Positions 56,661 to 64,000 of a stretch of DNA of 64,000 nt are shown here, piece after piece. Both the position numbers and the translations under genes were made by a program. The notes under the pieces were generated by a model. The model ran no database searches. It was not told the origin of the DNA and worked only from the letters and a program-made list of their open reading frames with translations. Origin of the DNA: Streptomyces sp. PT12 (GTDB lineage: Bacteria; Actinomycetota; Actinomycetes; Streptomycetales; Streptomycetaceae). The DNA lies in NCBI RefSeq assembly GCF_003311645.1, contig NZ_QEST01000216.1, forward strand, positions 1-64,000. Reading direction: 5' to 3'. Positions within the stretch are counted from its first letter, which is position 1. Every line of letters starts with the position of its first letter.

Positions 56661-57647
56661 TCACGCGCCCGACGGCAGATCGAGCACCGCCTTGCCCGGC
56701 ACCTTGCCCGTGGCCAGCGCCGCCAGGGCCTCGGCGCCCCCGGTCCAGGGCCCGCGCCAGCCGACGCCCGCGTCCAGCTCGCCGCGCCCGAGCAGCCCGG
56801 CGAGCCACGTCAGGTCGGCGCCGATCCCCACGTGGTCGTGCAGCAGGAAGAACGTCGTCAGGGCCCGGTCGTGGCCGAGCGGCCCCGCGAAGTCCCCGTG
56901 CGGAAACGTCTCGGCGGCCCCCGACGAGTGGCCCATGGCGATCAACGTCCCGCCGGGCGCCACCGTCCGGTACGCCGCCACCCTGATCGACCCGCCCACC
57001 ATGTCGATCACCCCGCGCACGGGCCCGTCGGAGAGGCGTTCCACCAGCCATGTGCCTCCGCTCGCGCCGCGGTCGGCGACCACCACCTCGTGCGCGCCCA
57101 GCGCGCCCAGCGCGTCCTCCTTGGCAGGGTCGGTGGTGAGCGCGATCACATGCGCCCCGCCGCGCACGACCAGTTGCGGGGTGTAACGCCCCACGCCGCT
57201 GCCCGCGCCCGTCACCAGGACGCGGCGGCCCAGGATCGGGCCGAGGCGGCGCGGCCCGCGCAGCGCCGAGCCCGCCGCCACCGGCAGCGTGCTGGCCTCC
57301 CCCAGGTCCGCGCCCTCGGGGAGCGTGCCGATCCAGTCCGTGTCAACGGCGCGCAGCTCGGCCCACGCGCCCCCGCCCCCCAGCGTCACCACCCGGGTGC
57401 CCACCGGGGGCCCCGAGCCGTCCGCCGCCGCGCGCACCACGACGCCCCGCCGCGTCCCACCCGGGCACCGTGCCGTTCTCGCCGTGCGGGACGGCGCTGA
57501 CGGCCTCGCCGTAGTTGAGCGAGAACGCGGCCACCTCGATCAACGCCTGGCCGGGGCCCGGCGTCGGATCCGGGCGCTCGGCCAGGGCGAGGTGGTCGGC
57601 CAGGGCGAGGTGGTCGGGGCGGAGTGGTCGATGGTCCAGGCACGCAT
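56661..57647 (-). pseudogene. Frameshifted MDR-family (zinc-type) oxidoreductase
   Basis: The start MRAWTIDHSA at 57647 runs in one frame. PDHLALADHLALAERPDPTP and AFSLNYGEAVSAVPHGENGT continue in a second frame. From 57440 (VVVRAAADGSGPPVGTRVVT) the frame changes again and stays open for 259 residues to the stop at 56661. That part includes the nucleotide-binding GRRVLVTGAGSGVGRYTPQL. One base is missing near 57620 in a CCCC context and one is extra near 57440 in a GGGG context. Either the gene has just been inactivated or the two shifts are sequencing errors in homopolymers. It is divergent from a TetR gene, probably its regulator. Confidence 0.75.
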
Positions 57648-57715
57648 GGCTGGCTCCTCGGGGCGGTGCCGGACCCAGGCGGCCCGGCTCCCGAGAAATG
57701 CGCCAGTGACCAGCG

Positions 57716-57734
57716 TTAGCTAGCAACTAGCGAA
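57716..57734. promoter_or_regulatory. Candidate TetR operator
   Basis: TTAGCTAG-CAA-CTAGCGAA is a 19-bp inverted repeat with 7 of 8 symmetric pairs. It lies in the 127-bp gap between the divergent oxidoreductase and TetR genes and is AT-rich against the background. Confidence 0.65.
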
Positions 57735-57774
57735 TGCTGCTCGCCAGCGCAATCGGCCGATAGCCTCCCCCCCC

Positions 57775-58425
57775 ATGACCGCCCCGACCCGTGACGCCGA
57801 TCTGACGCTGCGCGAGCGCAAGAAGCTGCGCACGCGGCGCGCGCTCGTGGAGGAGGCGTTGCGGCTGTTCACGCTTCAGGGCTTCGGCGAGACCACGCTC
57901 GACGAGCTGGTGGCCGCGGTCGACGTCTCGCAGCGCACCTTCTTCAGGAACTTCGGCTCCAAGGAGGACGTGGCCCTCGCCCCGGAGAAGGAGCTGTGGG
58001 CGGCGTATGTCGCGGAGATCGAGCGCCGCCCGCCGAGCCGCGCGCCCCTGGAGGACTACGAGGCGCCCCTGTTCGCCTCCGTGCGCGGGATGGCCGAGGG
58101 CTGGGAGGGGCGCTTCGTGGCCAGCCGCGCGCTGTGCGACCGCGCCCCCGCACTGGTCGCGCACAGCCTGCGGCACTGCGCCGAGGTCACCGAGCGCGTG
58201 CTCGACATCCAGCTGGCCCGCGGCTGCCGGGGCGGCGACGGGCGCACCGCGCGGCTGCGCCACCTCGTCCTGATGGAGGTCATGCTCACCGCCTGGCGCT
58301 GGGCCGTGGGCCGCTGGTCCGCCGAGGGGGCCGAGGGCGCGGATCGGGACGCCCTGTGCGCCCTGATGACCGAGGCGTTCGCGGCCATCCCCGGCGCCCT
58401 GGCCCTGGCCGAGCCCGAGTCGTAG
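57775..58425 (+). CDS. TetR-family regulator
   Basis: The protein has 216 residues. The N-terminal helix-turn-helix domain is typical: LRTRRALVEEALRLFTLQGF, TTLDELVAAVDVSQRTFFRN, FGSKEDVA. A helical ligand domain follows with APLFASVRGMAEGWEGRFVA and ARLRHLVLMEVMLTAWRWAV. It is divergent from the oxidoreductase gene and likely represses it and itself through the palindrome at 57716-57734. If the oxidoreductase is truly inactive, the regulator may now be without a partner. No strong ribosome site was seen. Confidence 0.92.
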   Translation: MTAPTRDADLTLRERKKLRTRRALVEEALRLFTLQGFGETTLDELVAAVDVSQRTFFRNFGSKEDVALAPEKELWAAYVAEIERRPPSRAPLEDYEAPLFASVRGMAEGWEGRFVASRALCDRAPALVAHSLRHCAEVTERVLDIQLARGCRGGDGRTARLRHLVLMEVMLTAWRWAVGRWSAEGAEGADRDALCALMTEAFAAIPGALALAEPES

Positions 58426-58447
58426 GCCAGGGCTCAGGAAGGCAGAA

Positions 58448-58502
58448 GAACGTCGACGGCCGGTCGCCCCACCCGCGGTGGGGCGACCGGCCGTCGACGT
58501 TC
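58448..58502. terminator. 26-bp perfect inverted repeat
   Basis: A 26-bp perfect stem (starting GAACGTCGACGGCCGGTC) has only three loop bases (CGC). It separates the convergent TetR and sigma factor genes. It is unusually long and probably ends transcription both ways. Confidence 0.9.
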
Positions 58503-58509
58503 GAAGCCC

Positions 58510-59415
58510 CTACTCCTCGACCAGCAGTCCGCGGCGCAGCCGCCCCAGCGTGCGGGCCAGCAGCCGGGAGACGTGCATCTGCGAGATGCCCAGCTCCTCG
58601 CCGATCTCGGACTGCGTCATGTTCGCGACGAAGCGCAGCGACAGGATCTTCCGGTCGCGCGGCGCCAGCTCCGCGATCAGCGGCTTGAGCGACTCGATGT
58701 ACTCGATCCCCTCGAGCCCGTGGTCCTCGTAGCCGATACGGTCGGCCAGGGTGCCCTCGGCCTCGTCCTCGTCCGGCTGCGCGTCCAGGGAGCTGGCCGT
58801 GTACGCGTTCGACGCGGCCATGCCCTCCACGACGTCCTCCTCGCTGATGCTCAGCCGCTCGGCGAGCTCGGCGACGGTCGGGGAGCGGTCCAGCTTCTGG
58901 GCCAGCTCGTCCCCGGCCTTCGCCAGGTCGAGCCTGAGCTCCTGAAGCCGCCGCGGGACCCGGACCGACCAGGAGGTGTCGCGGAAGAAACGCTTGATCT
59001 CGCCGACGATCGTCGGCATCGCGAACGTGGGGAACTCCACGCCACGATCGGCCTCGAAGCGGTCGATCGCCTTGATCAGACCGATCGTTCCGACCTGGAC
59101 GATGTCCTCCATCGGCTCGCTGCGCGAACGGAACCGCGACGCGGCGAACTTCACCAGCGCGAGATTCAGCTCGACCAGGGTGTTGCGTACATACGCGTAC
59201 TCGTGGGTGCCTTCCTCGAGATCCGCCAGGCGCTGGAAGAGGCTCTTCGACAGAGCGCGCGCGTCCAGCGGCGCCACCTCGTCGAACGGTGGGATCTCGG
59301 GCAGCGACGCGAGCACGTCGTCCACCGCCGACTCCTCGACGGCGGGGGAGGACTGCGCGTCGGCCTTGCTGGCGTCGGTACGCGGATCTGAGATGTGGGG
59401 GGCCGGTGACGACAT
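58510..59415 (-). CDS. SigB/SigF-family RNA polymerase sigma factor
   Basis: The protein has 301 residues from ATG 59415, behind GGAGG. The SigB/SigF/SigG arrangement is clear: region 2 (NLALVKFAASRFRSRSEPME, DIVQVGTIGLIKAIDRFEAD, GVEFPTFAMPTIVGEIKRFF), region 3 (LPRSPTVAEL-like DRSPTVAELAERLSISEEDV) and region 4 (LAPRDRKILSLRFVANMTQS, EIGEELGISQMHVSRLLART). Such factors drive stress or sporulation genes and are held by an HATPase anti-sigma factor. The divergent STAS and HATPase genes supply both partners. In S. coelicolor the corresponding module is, from memory, that of sigma I, but I did not assign the symbol. Confidence 0.95.
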   Translation of the reverse strand: MSSPAPHISDPRTDASKADAQSSPAVEESAVDDVLASLPEIPPFDEVAPLDARALSKSLFQRLADLEEGTHEYAYVRNTLVELNLALVKFAASRFRSRSEPMEDIVQVGTIGLIKAIDRFEADRGVEFPTFAMPTIVGEIKRFFRDTSWSVRVPRRLQELRLDLAKAGDELAQKLDRSPTVAELAERLSISEEDVVEGMAASNAYTASSLDAQPDEDEAEGTLADRIGYEDHGLEGIEYIESLKPLIAELAPRDRKILSLRFVANMTQSEIGEELGISQMHVSRLLARTLGRLRRGLLVEE

Positions 59416-59666
59416 GATGTGTCCTCCGTCTCTTCAGTCGGCATATGGCTGCCGAAGCCGTGCGTGCGTTGGTGTTGCGGCGCCTCCAAAGCCGGGTGGA
59501 CAACCATCTGATGTCCTCTAGACCTACCGGTCACTCACCGCCCGTGGCAAGTCCCTTACGCCCGAATCGAGAGGAAAATGCGGCTTGTTCGGGTGTTGGG
59601 GCGTCGCCTCAGGGGCTAAGGTTTCGAGCCTGGCCAGGAACGGGGTTCGGACTCGGAGGGGGCTGC

Positions 59667-60047
59667 ATGGACCGTGCGGTGCCGGAGGACGCGAACCGGC
59701 GTCCGTTGACGGTCGAGGTGCGGCGCGTCGGCTCGGGCGCGGTGGTCGCGCCCGTGGGTGAGCTCGATCACCATTCCGCGGACGCGCTGCGTGAGGTCCT
59801 GGGACAGTGCGTCGCCGATGGCTGCCCGCGCATACTCATCGACTGCTCGGGGCTCGCGTTCTGCGACTCCACGGGCCTCAACGTCCTGCTGGCCACGCGC
59901 CTTGACGCGGAGGCCGCGGGCGGGCAGGTCCACCTGGCCGCCATGAGCCCGATCGTGGCCAGAATCTTCGAGATTACGGGCGCCGCGGCCGTCTTCGCGG
60001 TCCACCGCAGCGTGGAGGAGGCCCTGGCGGCCATGCCGGGAGACTGA
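59667..60047 (+). CDS. STAS-domain anti-anti-sigma factor
   Basis: The protein has 126 residues from ATG 59667, with GGAGGGGG upstream. STAS fold: VEVRRVGSGAVVAPVGELDH, RILIDCSGLAFCDSTGLNVL and VHLAAMSPIVARIFEITGAA. The Ser of CDSTGLNVL is the usual phosphorylation site, so phosphorylated protein cannot bind the anti-sigma factor. It is divergent from the sigma factor and upstream of the HATPase gene: the middle switch of the module. Short and normal for the family. Confidence 0.95.
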   Translation: MDRAVPEDANRRPLTVEVRRVGSGAVVAPVGELDHHSADALREVLGQCVADGCPRILIDCSGLAFCDSTGLNVLLATRLDAEAAGGQVHLAAMSPIVARIFEITGAAAVFAVHRSVEEALAAMPGD

Positions 60048-60213
60048 CCGGTCGAAGGCCCGCTGTACGGAACGGGTCGGCCGGGTCACACTATTGCCAG
60101 GATCGGTCGGGTGTGGTCGCCGTCCAGAGGGGCAGAAGACCACTCACGCCGGGCCGGGGGACGGTCAGGGCGGGCCAGTCAGCCAAGCGGCACTGCGGTG
60201 AGGGGAGGCGCGC

Positions 60214-60843
60214 ATGGGCGCGACACGGCCATCTCCCACGGGCGATCAGAGCCCGGAGCCGCCCGCCCCTGCCATGGCACGGAACGACTCCGTCATACCG
60301 GACGACGCCCTGCGGAACGATGCCCTGCGCAACGACACCCTGCGCAACGACACCCTGCGGAACGGCACCGAGAGGCACCTCCAGGAGGCCGAGCAGATCC
60401 AGGCCGAGCACATCCAGGCCGAGCACATCCAGCAGGTGCGCCGCCTGCGTCTCGTGGGCGGCAACGGTGTCGTCTCGCGGGCCCGCGAGTTCACGCGCGC
60501 CGCGCTGCACGACTGGGGCTGGCTCCCCGCCGCCACCGAGGAGGCGCGCGCCCTCGCCGAGGATGTGCTGCTCGTCGTCTCCGAGCTGGTGACCAACGCC
60601 TGCCTGCACGCCGACGGCCCCGACGAGCTGCGCCTTGGGCGCGGCGTCAAGCTGCTGCGCGTCGAGGTCGCCGACCGCGGCGCCGGGATCCCCGCGCTGC
60701 GCACCACGCGCCGCGTGGGAAGGCCGGGTGGGCACGGCATGTTCATCGTGCAGCGGCTGTGCCTCGACTGGGGCGTGGTCACTGAGCCCGCCACCGGAGG
60801 CAAGACCGTGTGGGCCGAGCTGGCCGCGCCCACGGGCGACTGA
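60214..60843 (+). CDS. HATPase anti-sigma factor (RsbW-like)
   Basis: The protein has 209 residues with GGGAGG before the ATG. Residues 1-75 are an unusual extension with pentapeptide repeats (LRNDALRNDTLRNDTLRNGT) and AEHIQAEHIQ, encoded by 15-bp tandem repeats. The HATPase_c domain follows: ARALAEDVLLVVSELVTNAC with the N-box, LLRVEVADRGAGIPALRTTR and GRPGGHGMFIVQRLCLDWGV. The enzyme would hold the sigma factor in complex and phosphorylate the STAS protein. The extension is not typical of RsbW-like proteins and may be a recent expansion; its effect is unknown. Confidence 0.92.
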   Translation: MGATRPSPTGDQSPEPPAPAMARNDSVIPDDALRNDALRNDTLRNDTLRNGTERHLQEAEQIQAEHIQAEHIQQVRRLRLVGGNGVVSRAREFTRAALHDWGWLPAATEEARALAEDVLLVVSELVTNACLHADGPDELRLGRGVKLLRVEVADRGAGIPALRTTRRVGRPGGHGMFIVQRLCLDWGVVTEPATGGKTVWAELAAPTGD

Positions 60844-60853
60844 CCCATCGGCG

Positions 60854-60917
60854 CCCGACCCTTTCAGTGCCCGACCCTTTCAGTGCCCGACCCTTTCAGT
60901 GCCCGGCCCCTTGAGTG
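60854..60917 (+). repeat. 16-bp tandem repeat before the response regulator
   Basis: Three exact copies of CCCGACCCTTTCAGTG and a fourth diverged copy lie between the anti-sigma and response regulator genes. Confidence 0.9.
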
Positions 60918-60959
60918 ACTGACCGGAACGCGCCCCCCGCGGCCGTCTACCATCAGCGC

Positions 60960-61637
60960 ATGACCCGAGTACTGCTCGCCGAGGACGACGCGTCCATCTC
61001 GGAGCCTCTGGCCCGGGCGCTGCGACGCGAGGGATACGAGGTCGAGGTGAGGGAGGACGGTCCAGGGGCGTTGCGGGCCGGGCTGCGGGGCGATGTCGAC
61101 CTGGTGGTGCTCGACCTGGGGCTGCCGGGCATGGACGGCCTTGAGGTCTGCCGCAGGCTGCGCACCGAGGGGCTCGGGCTGCCGGTGCTGGTGCTGACCG
61201 CGCGCGCCGACGAGGTGGACACCGTGGTGGGCCTCGACGCGGGCGCCGACGACTACGTCACCAAGCCCTTCCGGCTGGCCGAGCTGCTGGCCAGGGTGCG
61301 GGCCCTGCTGCGCCGCGGCACCGCGGAGAGCGTCCCCGCGCCCGCCGTGCACGGCATCCGCATCGACGTCGAGTCCCACCGCGCCTGGATGGGCGAGGAC
61401 GAGCTGCACCTGACCGCGAAGGAGTTCGACCTGCTGCGCGTGCTGGTGCGCGACGCGGGCCGCGTGGTCACGCGCGAGCAGCTGATGCGCGAGGTGTGGG
61501 ACACCACGTGGTGGTCGTCCACCAAGACCCTGGACATGCACATCTCCTGGCTGCGCAAGAAGCTCGGGGACGACGCGGCCAACCCCCGGTACATCGCGAC
61601 GGTCCGGGGCGTGGGATTCCGGTTCGAGAAGAGCTGA
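60960..61637 (+). CDS. OmpR-family response regulator
   Basis: The protein has 225 residues from ATG 60960. Receiver domain: VLLAEDDASISEPLARALRR (acidic pocket), LVVLDLGLPGMDGLEVCRRL with the phospho-acceptor Asp, LTARADEVDTV, and the conserved Lys in DYVTKPFRLAELL. The DNA-binding winged helix follows (HLTAKEFDLLRVLVRDAGRV, LDMHISWLRKKLGDD, YIATVRGVGFRFEKS). No ribosome site precedes it, and TACCAT (60948-60953) six bases before the ATG suggests a leaderless transcript. The sensor kinase gene starts 17 bases after its stop, so the two form one operon. Confidence 0.95.
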   Translation: MTRVLLAEDDASISEPLARALRREGYEVEVREDGPGALRAGLRGDVDLVVLDLGLPGMDGLEVCRRLRTEGLGLPVLVLTARADEVDTVVGLDAGADDYVTKPFRLAELLARVRALLRRGTAESVPAPAVHGIRIDVESHRAWMGEDELHLTAKEFDLLRVLVRDAGRVVTREQLMREVWDTTWWSSTKTLDMHISWLRKKLGDDAANPRYIATVRGVGFRFEKS

Positions 61638-61653
61638 CGGGGGGCGGGGAGGC

Positions 61654-62916
61654 GTGCGGCGCCGCCTGATCAACTCCACGCTCGCCGTGGTGCTCGTGGT
61701 CATCGCCGTCTTCGGGCTCTCCCTCTTCGCGGTCGAGACGCGCACGATCGAGTCGAGCGCCCGCGACCGCCTCGAGGCCGAGGTGGCGCGCGTGCTCGCC
61801 GACGTGGAGAGCCGCATCGCCTCGGGCGAGCCCGTCACCGCGTCCGAGCTGCGCGCCTCCGCGCCCGCCGACCGCTTCGTCCGCATCGACCTGCCCGACG
61901 CCCCCGACGTCACCCTCGGCCGCCGCCACGACGGCGCGACGCTCACCGCCGATGAGACCGGCGCCCACGGCGAGACGATCACCGTCGAGCAGGCGAGGAG
62001 CGAGGTCGACGACGAGATCAACCGGATGCTGATGATCATCCTGGTGGTCTCCCTGCTGGCCGTCGCCGCCGCCGCGCTGCTCGCGGTGCGGCAGGCGCGC
62101 CGGGTGTCCGCGCCGCTGACCGACCTGGCCGAGACGGCGGAACGGCTGGGCTCGGGCGATCCGCGCCCGCGCCACCGGCGTTACGGCGTCCCCGAGCTCG
62201 ACCGGGTCGCGGACGTGCTCGACGCGAGCGCCGAGCGGATCGCGCGCATGCTCACCGCGGAGCGGCGGCTGGCCGCCGACGCCTCCCACCAGCTGCGCAC
62301 GCCGCTGACGGCGCTGTCGATGCGCCTTGAGGAGATCATCGCCACCCAGGACCGCGAGACGGTCATGGAGGAGGCGGCCATCGCGCTCGCGCAGGTGGAG
62401 CGGCTGACCGATGTCGTGCAGCGGCTGCTCACCAACTCCCGTGATCCCAGGTTGGGTTCCGCGGTGGGCTTTGACCTGGACGAGATCGTGATCCAGCAGG
62501 TCGAGGAGTGGCGGCCCGCCTACCGCAGCGCCGAGCGCGTCATCGTCCACTCGGGCACGCAGGGCCTGCGCGCGGTCGGCACCCCCGGCGCGGTCTCGCA
62601 GGTGCTGGCGTGCCTCATCGAGAACTCCCTGATGCACGGCGCGGGAACGGTCGCCCTGCGCACCAGGACCACGGGGAACCAGGTGGTCGTCGAGGTCACC
62701 GACAAAGGGCCCGGCGTGCCGAGCGAGCTGGGCTCCCGCGTCTTCGAGCGCACGGTCAGCGGCCACAACTCCACGGGCCTCGGCCTGGCAGTCGCCCGCG
62801 ACCTCGCCGAGGCGGACGGCGGCCGCCTCGAGCTGCTCCAGCAGCGCCCCCCGGTGTTCGCGCTCTTCCTCAGCCGCGAGAGCCGCGAGGGGGAGCGGCC
62901 TCCCGCCGGGGTGTGA
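61654..62916 (+). CDS. Sensor histidine kinase, HAMP type
   Basis: The protein has 420 residues from GTG 61654, behind GGGGAGG. A first membrane helix (about 6-28) is followed by a short extracytoplasmic sensor region (residues 30-120) and a second helix (MLMIILVVSLLAVAAAALLA). A HAMP linker follows, then the HisKA box DASHQLRTPLTALSMRLEEI with the phosphorylated His, and an HATPase with CLIENSLMHGAGTVAL (N-box) and STGLGLAVARDLAEADGG (G-box). Partner of the response regulator just upstream. Its last 47 bp overlap the 3' end of the convergent GtrA gene. Confidence 0.95.
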   Translation: MRRRLINSTLAVVLVVIAVFGLSLFAVETRTIESSARDRLEAEVARVLADVESRIASGEPVTASELRASAPADRFVRIDLPDAPDVTLGRRHDGATLTADETGAHGETITVEQARSEVDDEINRMLMIILVVSLLAVAAAALLAVRQARRVSAPLTDLAETAERLGSGDPRPRHRRYGVPELDRVADVLDASAERIARMLTAERRLAADASHQLRTPLTALSMRLEEIIATQDRETVMEEAAIALAQVERLTDVVQRLLTNSRDPRLGSAVGFDLDEIVIQQVEEWRPAYRSAERVIVHSGTQGLRAVGTPGAVSQVLACLIENSLMHGAGTVALRTRTTGNQVVVEVTDKGPGVPSELGSRVFERTVSGHNSTGLGLAVARDLAEADGGRLELLQQRPPVFALFLSRESREGERPPAGV

Positions 62917-63397
62917 GCGCGGCCACCGACGCGGTCTCGTCCTCGGGGGGCGGCGGGGGCGGGGCGACCGTGCGGAAGACCCAGGTGCGGTAGGACCAGA
63001 AGCGGAAGAGGGAGCCGATGCCCAGGCCGATGACGTTCTTCGCGAGGTTGTCCGCCAGGGGCGAGGTGAAGCCGAGGCCGTAGTGCGACAGGGCCAGCGC
63101 GCCGTTCTCGATCACCATGCCGACGCACGAGAACAGCAGGAACAGCCCCGCCTCCCTGCTGCGGCCCGTCTTGTCGCGGTGCCGGTAGGTCCAGTGGCGA
63201 TTGCCGAGATAGTTCGTGCAGATCGCCGCCGATGTCGCGATCACGCCCGCGCGCAGCGGCGCGAGGTGGGCGACGTGCGCGCACAGGTTGAAGACCACCA
63301 CGTTCACGAGGAAGCCGAACGCGCCCACGGTGCCGAACTTCGCGGCCTCCTGGGCGATGCCGCGCAGGCGGTCGCGGAGCGTGCGCCTCTCGCTCAT
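62870..63397 (-). CDS. GtrA family membrane protein
   Basis: The protein has 175 residues from ATG 63397; ATG 63406 would add three. Four membrane helices are visible: FGTVGAFGFLVNVVVFNLCA, APLRAGVIATSAAICTNYLG, LFLLFSCVGMVIENGALALS and NLAKNVIGLGIGSLFRFWSY. The signature NYLGNRHWTYRHR is diagnostic. Family members are thought to move polyprenyl-phosphate-linked sugars across the membrane for surface polysaccharide changes. The C-terminus (residues 145-175) is Pro-rich and overlaps the kinase gene on the other strand. Confidence 0.93.
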   Translation of the reverse strand: MSERRTLRDRLRGIAQEAAKFGTVGAFGFLVNVVVFNLCAHVAHLAPLRAGVIATSAAICTNYLGNRHWTYRHRDKTGRSREAGLFLLFSCVGMVIENGALALSHYGLGFTSPLADNLAKNVIGLGIGSLFRFWSYRTWVFRTVAPPPPPPEDETASVAALTPRREAAPPRGSRG

Positions 63398-63548
63398 GGG
63401 CGCCATGCTAACGATCCGCCCCGCGGCGGGCCGAGCCGCTGTCCAAGGGTCCCCCTCCACCGCGGTCACTCCCGCCATGGACGTGTGGGGGAGGCGGCCG
63501 GTTCCGGGCGCCGGGCCGGTGTCCGAACGCGCCCGATACGCTGGCTGT

Positions 63549-64000
63549 GTGACATTTCCCGTGGTCGGCATGGTCGGAGGCGGTCAGCTCGCCCGGATGA
63601 CGCACGAGGCGGGCATCCCGCTCGGCATCAGGTTTCGGCTGCTCAGCGACACCCCCCAGGATTCGGCGGCACTCGTGGCGGGCGACGTGGTCGTCGGCGA
63701 CCATCGCGATCTCGCGACCCTGCGCGCGTTCGCCCGAGGCTGCGATGTGATCACGTTCGATCACGAACACGTGCCGACGGAGCATCTGCGGGCGCTTGAG
63801 GCCGAGGGCATCCCCGTGCGCCCCGGCCCCGACGCCCTGGTGCACGCCCAGGACAAGGGAGTGATGCGCGCCAGGCTCGGCGCGCTCGGCATCCCGTGCC
63901 CGCGCCACCGGCTCGTGCGCGACCCGGCCGACGTGGCGCGGTTCGCCGCCGAGGTGGGCGGCTTCCCCGTGGTGCTCAAGACGACGCGCGGCGGCTACGA
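63549..64000 (+). CDS. purK: 5-(carboxyamino)imidazole ribonucleotide synthase, N-terminal part
   Basis: The gene starts at GTG 63549 (MTFPVVGMVGGGQLARMTHE) and is cut by the window end after about 150 residues. The ATP-grasp pre-domain motif GGGQLARM, the region VVGDHRDLATLRAFARGCDV with ITFDHEHVP, and VHAQDKGVMRARLGALGIPC are typical of PurK, which carboxylates AIR with ATP and bicarbonate in purine synthesis. It is divergent from GtrA. purE would be expected downstream, outside the window. Confidence 0.95.
   Translation, partial: MTFPVVGMVGGGQLARMTHEAGIPLGIRFRLLSDTPQDSAALVAGDVVVGDHRDLATLRAFARGCDVITFDHEHVPTEHLRALEAEGIPVRPGPDALVHAQDKGVMRARLGALGIPCPRHRLVRDPADVARFAAEVGGFPVVLKTTRGGY

Overview
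The window is chromosomal DNA from a high-GC actinomycete, almost certainly a Streptomyces or a close relative. The evidence is strong G/C bias at third codon positions, many GTG starts, GTGA/ATGA gene overlaps, a tRNA-Leu with anticodon UAA (the bldA tRNA), paired Rpf-type secreted muralytic proteins with a c-di-AMP (ydaO) riboswitch, and a SigB/SigF-type partner-switching module. From memory, the gene order mfd - P450 - rpf - rpf - eno - divIC - DUF501 - ppx - ndh and ABC exporter - bldA resembles the core region of Streptomyces coelicolor around eno and bldA. I could not check this by alignment.

Layout. (1) 1-2719: the end of an ABC ATPase and its large FtsX-type permease. (2) 2824-14123: an accessory stretch with a secreted GH81 beta-1,3-glucanase under a LacI-type operator, a decayed ABC-F gene, a decayed nucleoside hydrolase, a LacI regulator divergent from a GH5-like hydrolase and a mannonate-dehydratase-like enzyme, a C45-type amidohydrolase and a secreted HNH nuclease. 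(3) 14328-16411: OsmC and an OFA-type MFS transporter with a 36-residue partner overlapping its stop codon. (4) 16840-21755: mfd, then a scar made of a beheaded membrane-protein gene and a Ser/Thr kinase remnant beside tRNA-Gln. (5) 21901-32626: histidine kinase, P450, two Rpf-like proteins, enolase, DivIC, DUF501, Ppx/GppA and NDH-2. (6) 32822-38117: cyclopropane synthase-like methyltransferase, a second ABC exporter pair, and bldA. (7) 38622-45698: Bax-inhibitor-like membrane protein, two hypothetical proteins, thiolase, SGNH hydrolase, cystathionine beta-synthase and a small membrane protein. (8) 45778-53939: histidine degradation (RpiR regulator, PLP decarboxylase-like enzyme, hutU, M20 amidohydrolase, hutF, hutI). 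(9) 54006-58425: MFS exporter, MOSC protein, a frameshifted MDR-type oxidoreductase and a TetR regulator. (10) 58510-64000: SigB/F-type sigma factor, STAS antagonist, HATPase anti-sigma kinase, a two-component system, GtrA and the start of purK.

Functional logic. The histidine branch runs urocanate -> imidazolonepropionate -> formimidoylglutamate -> formylglutamate -> glutamate. The deformylation step is probably done by an M20-family hydrolase; hutH is not in the window. The hutU promoter has two TGAA/TTCA palindromes, one between -35 and -10 and one near the start of transcription, and an RpiR-family gene lies 1.7 kb upstream. The sigma, STAS and HATPase genes form a standard partner-switching stress module.

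Two features recur. Several genes are decayed or truncated, which fits recent turnover of accessory DNA between conserved blocks. Short (14-18 bp) tandem duplications also sit repeatedly at gene boundaries or gene ends. No IS element, prophage or CRISPR array was seen.
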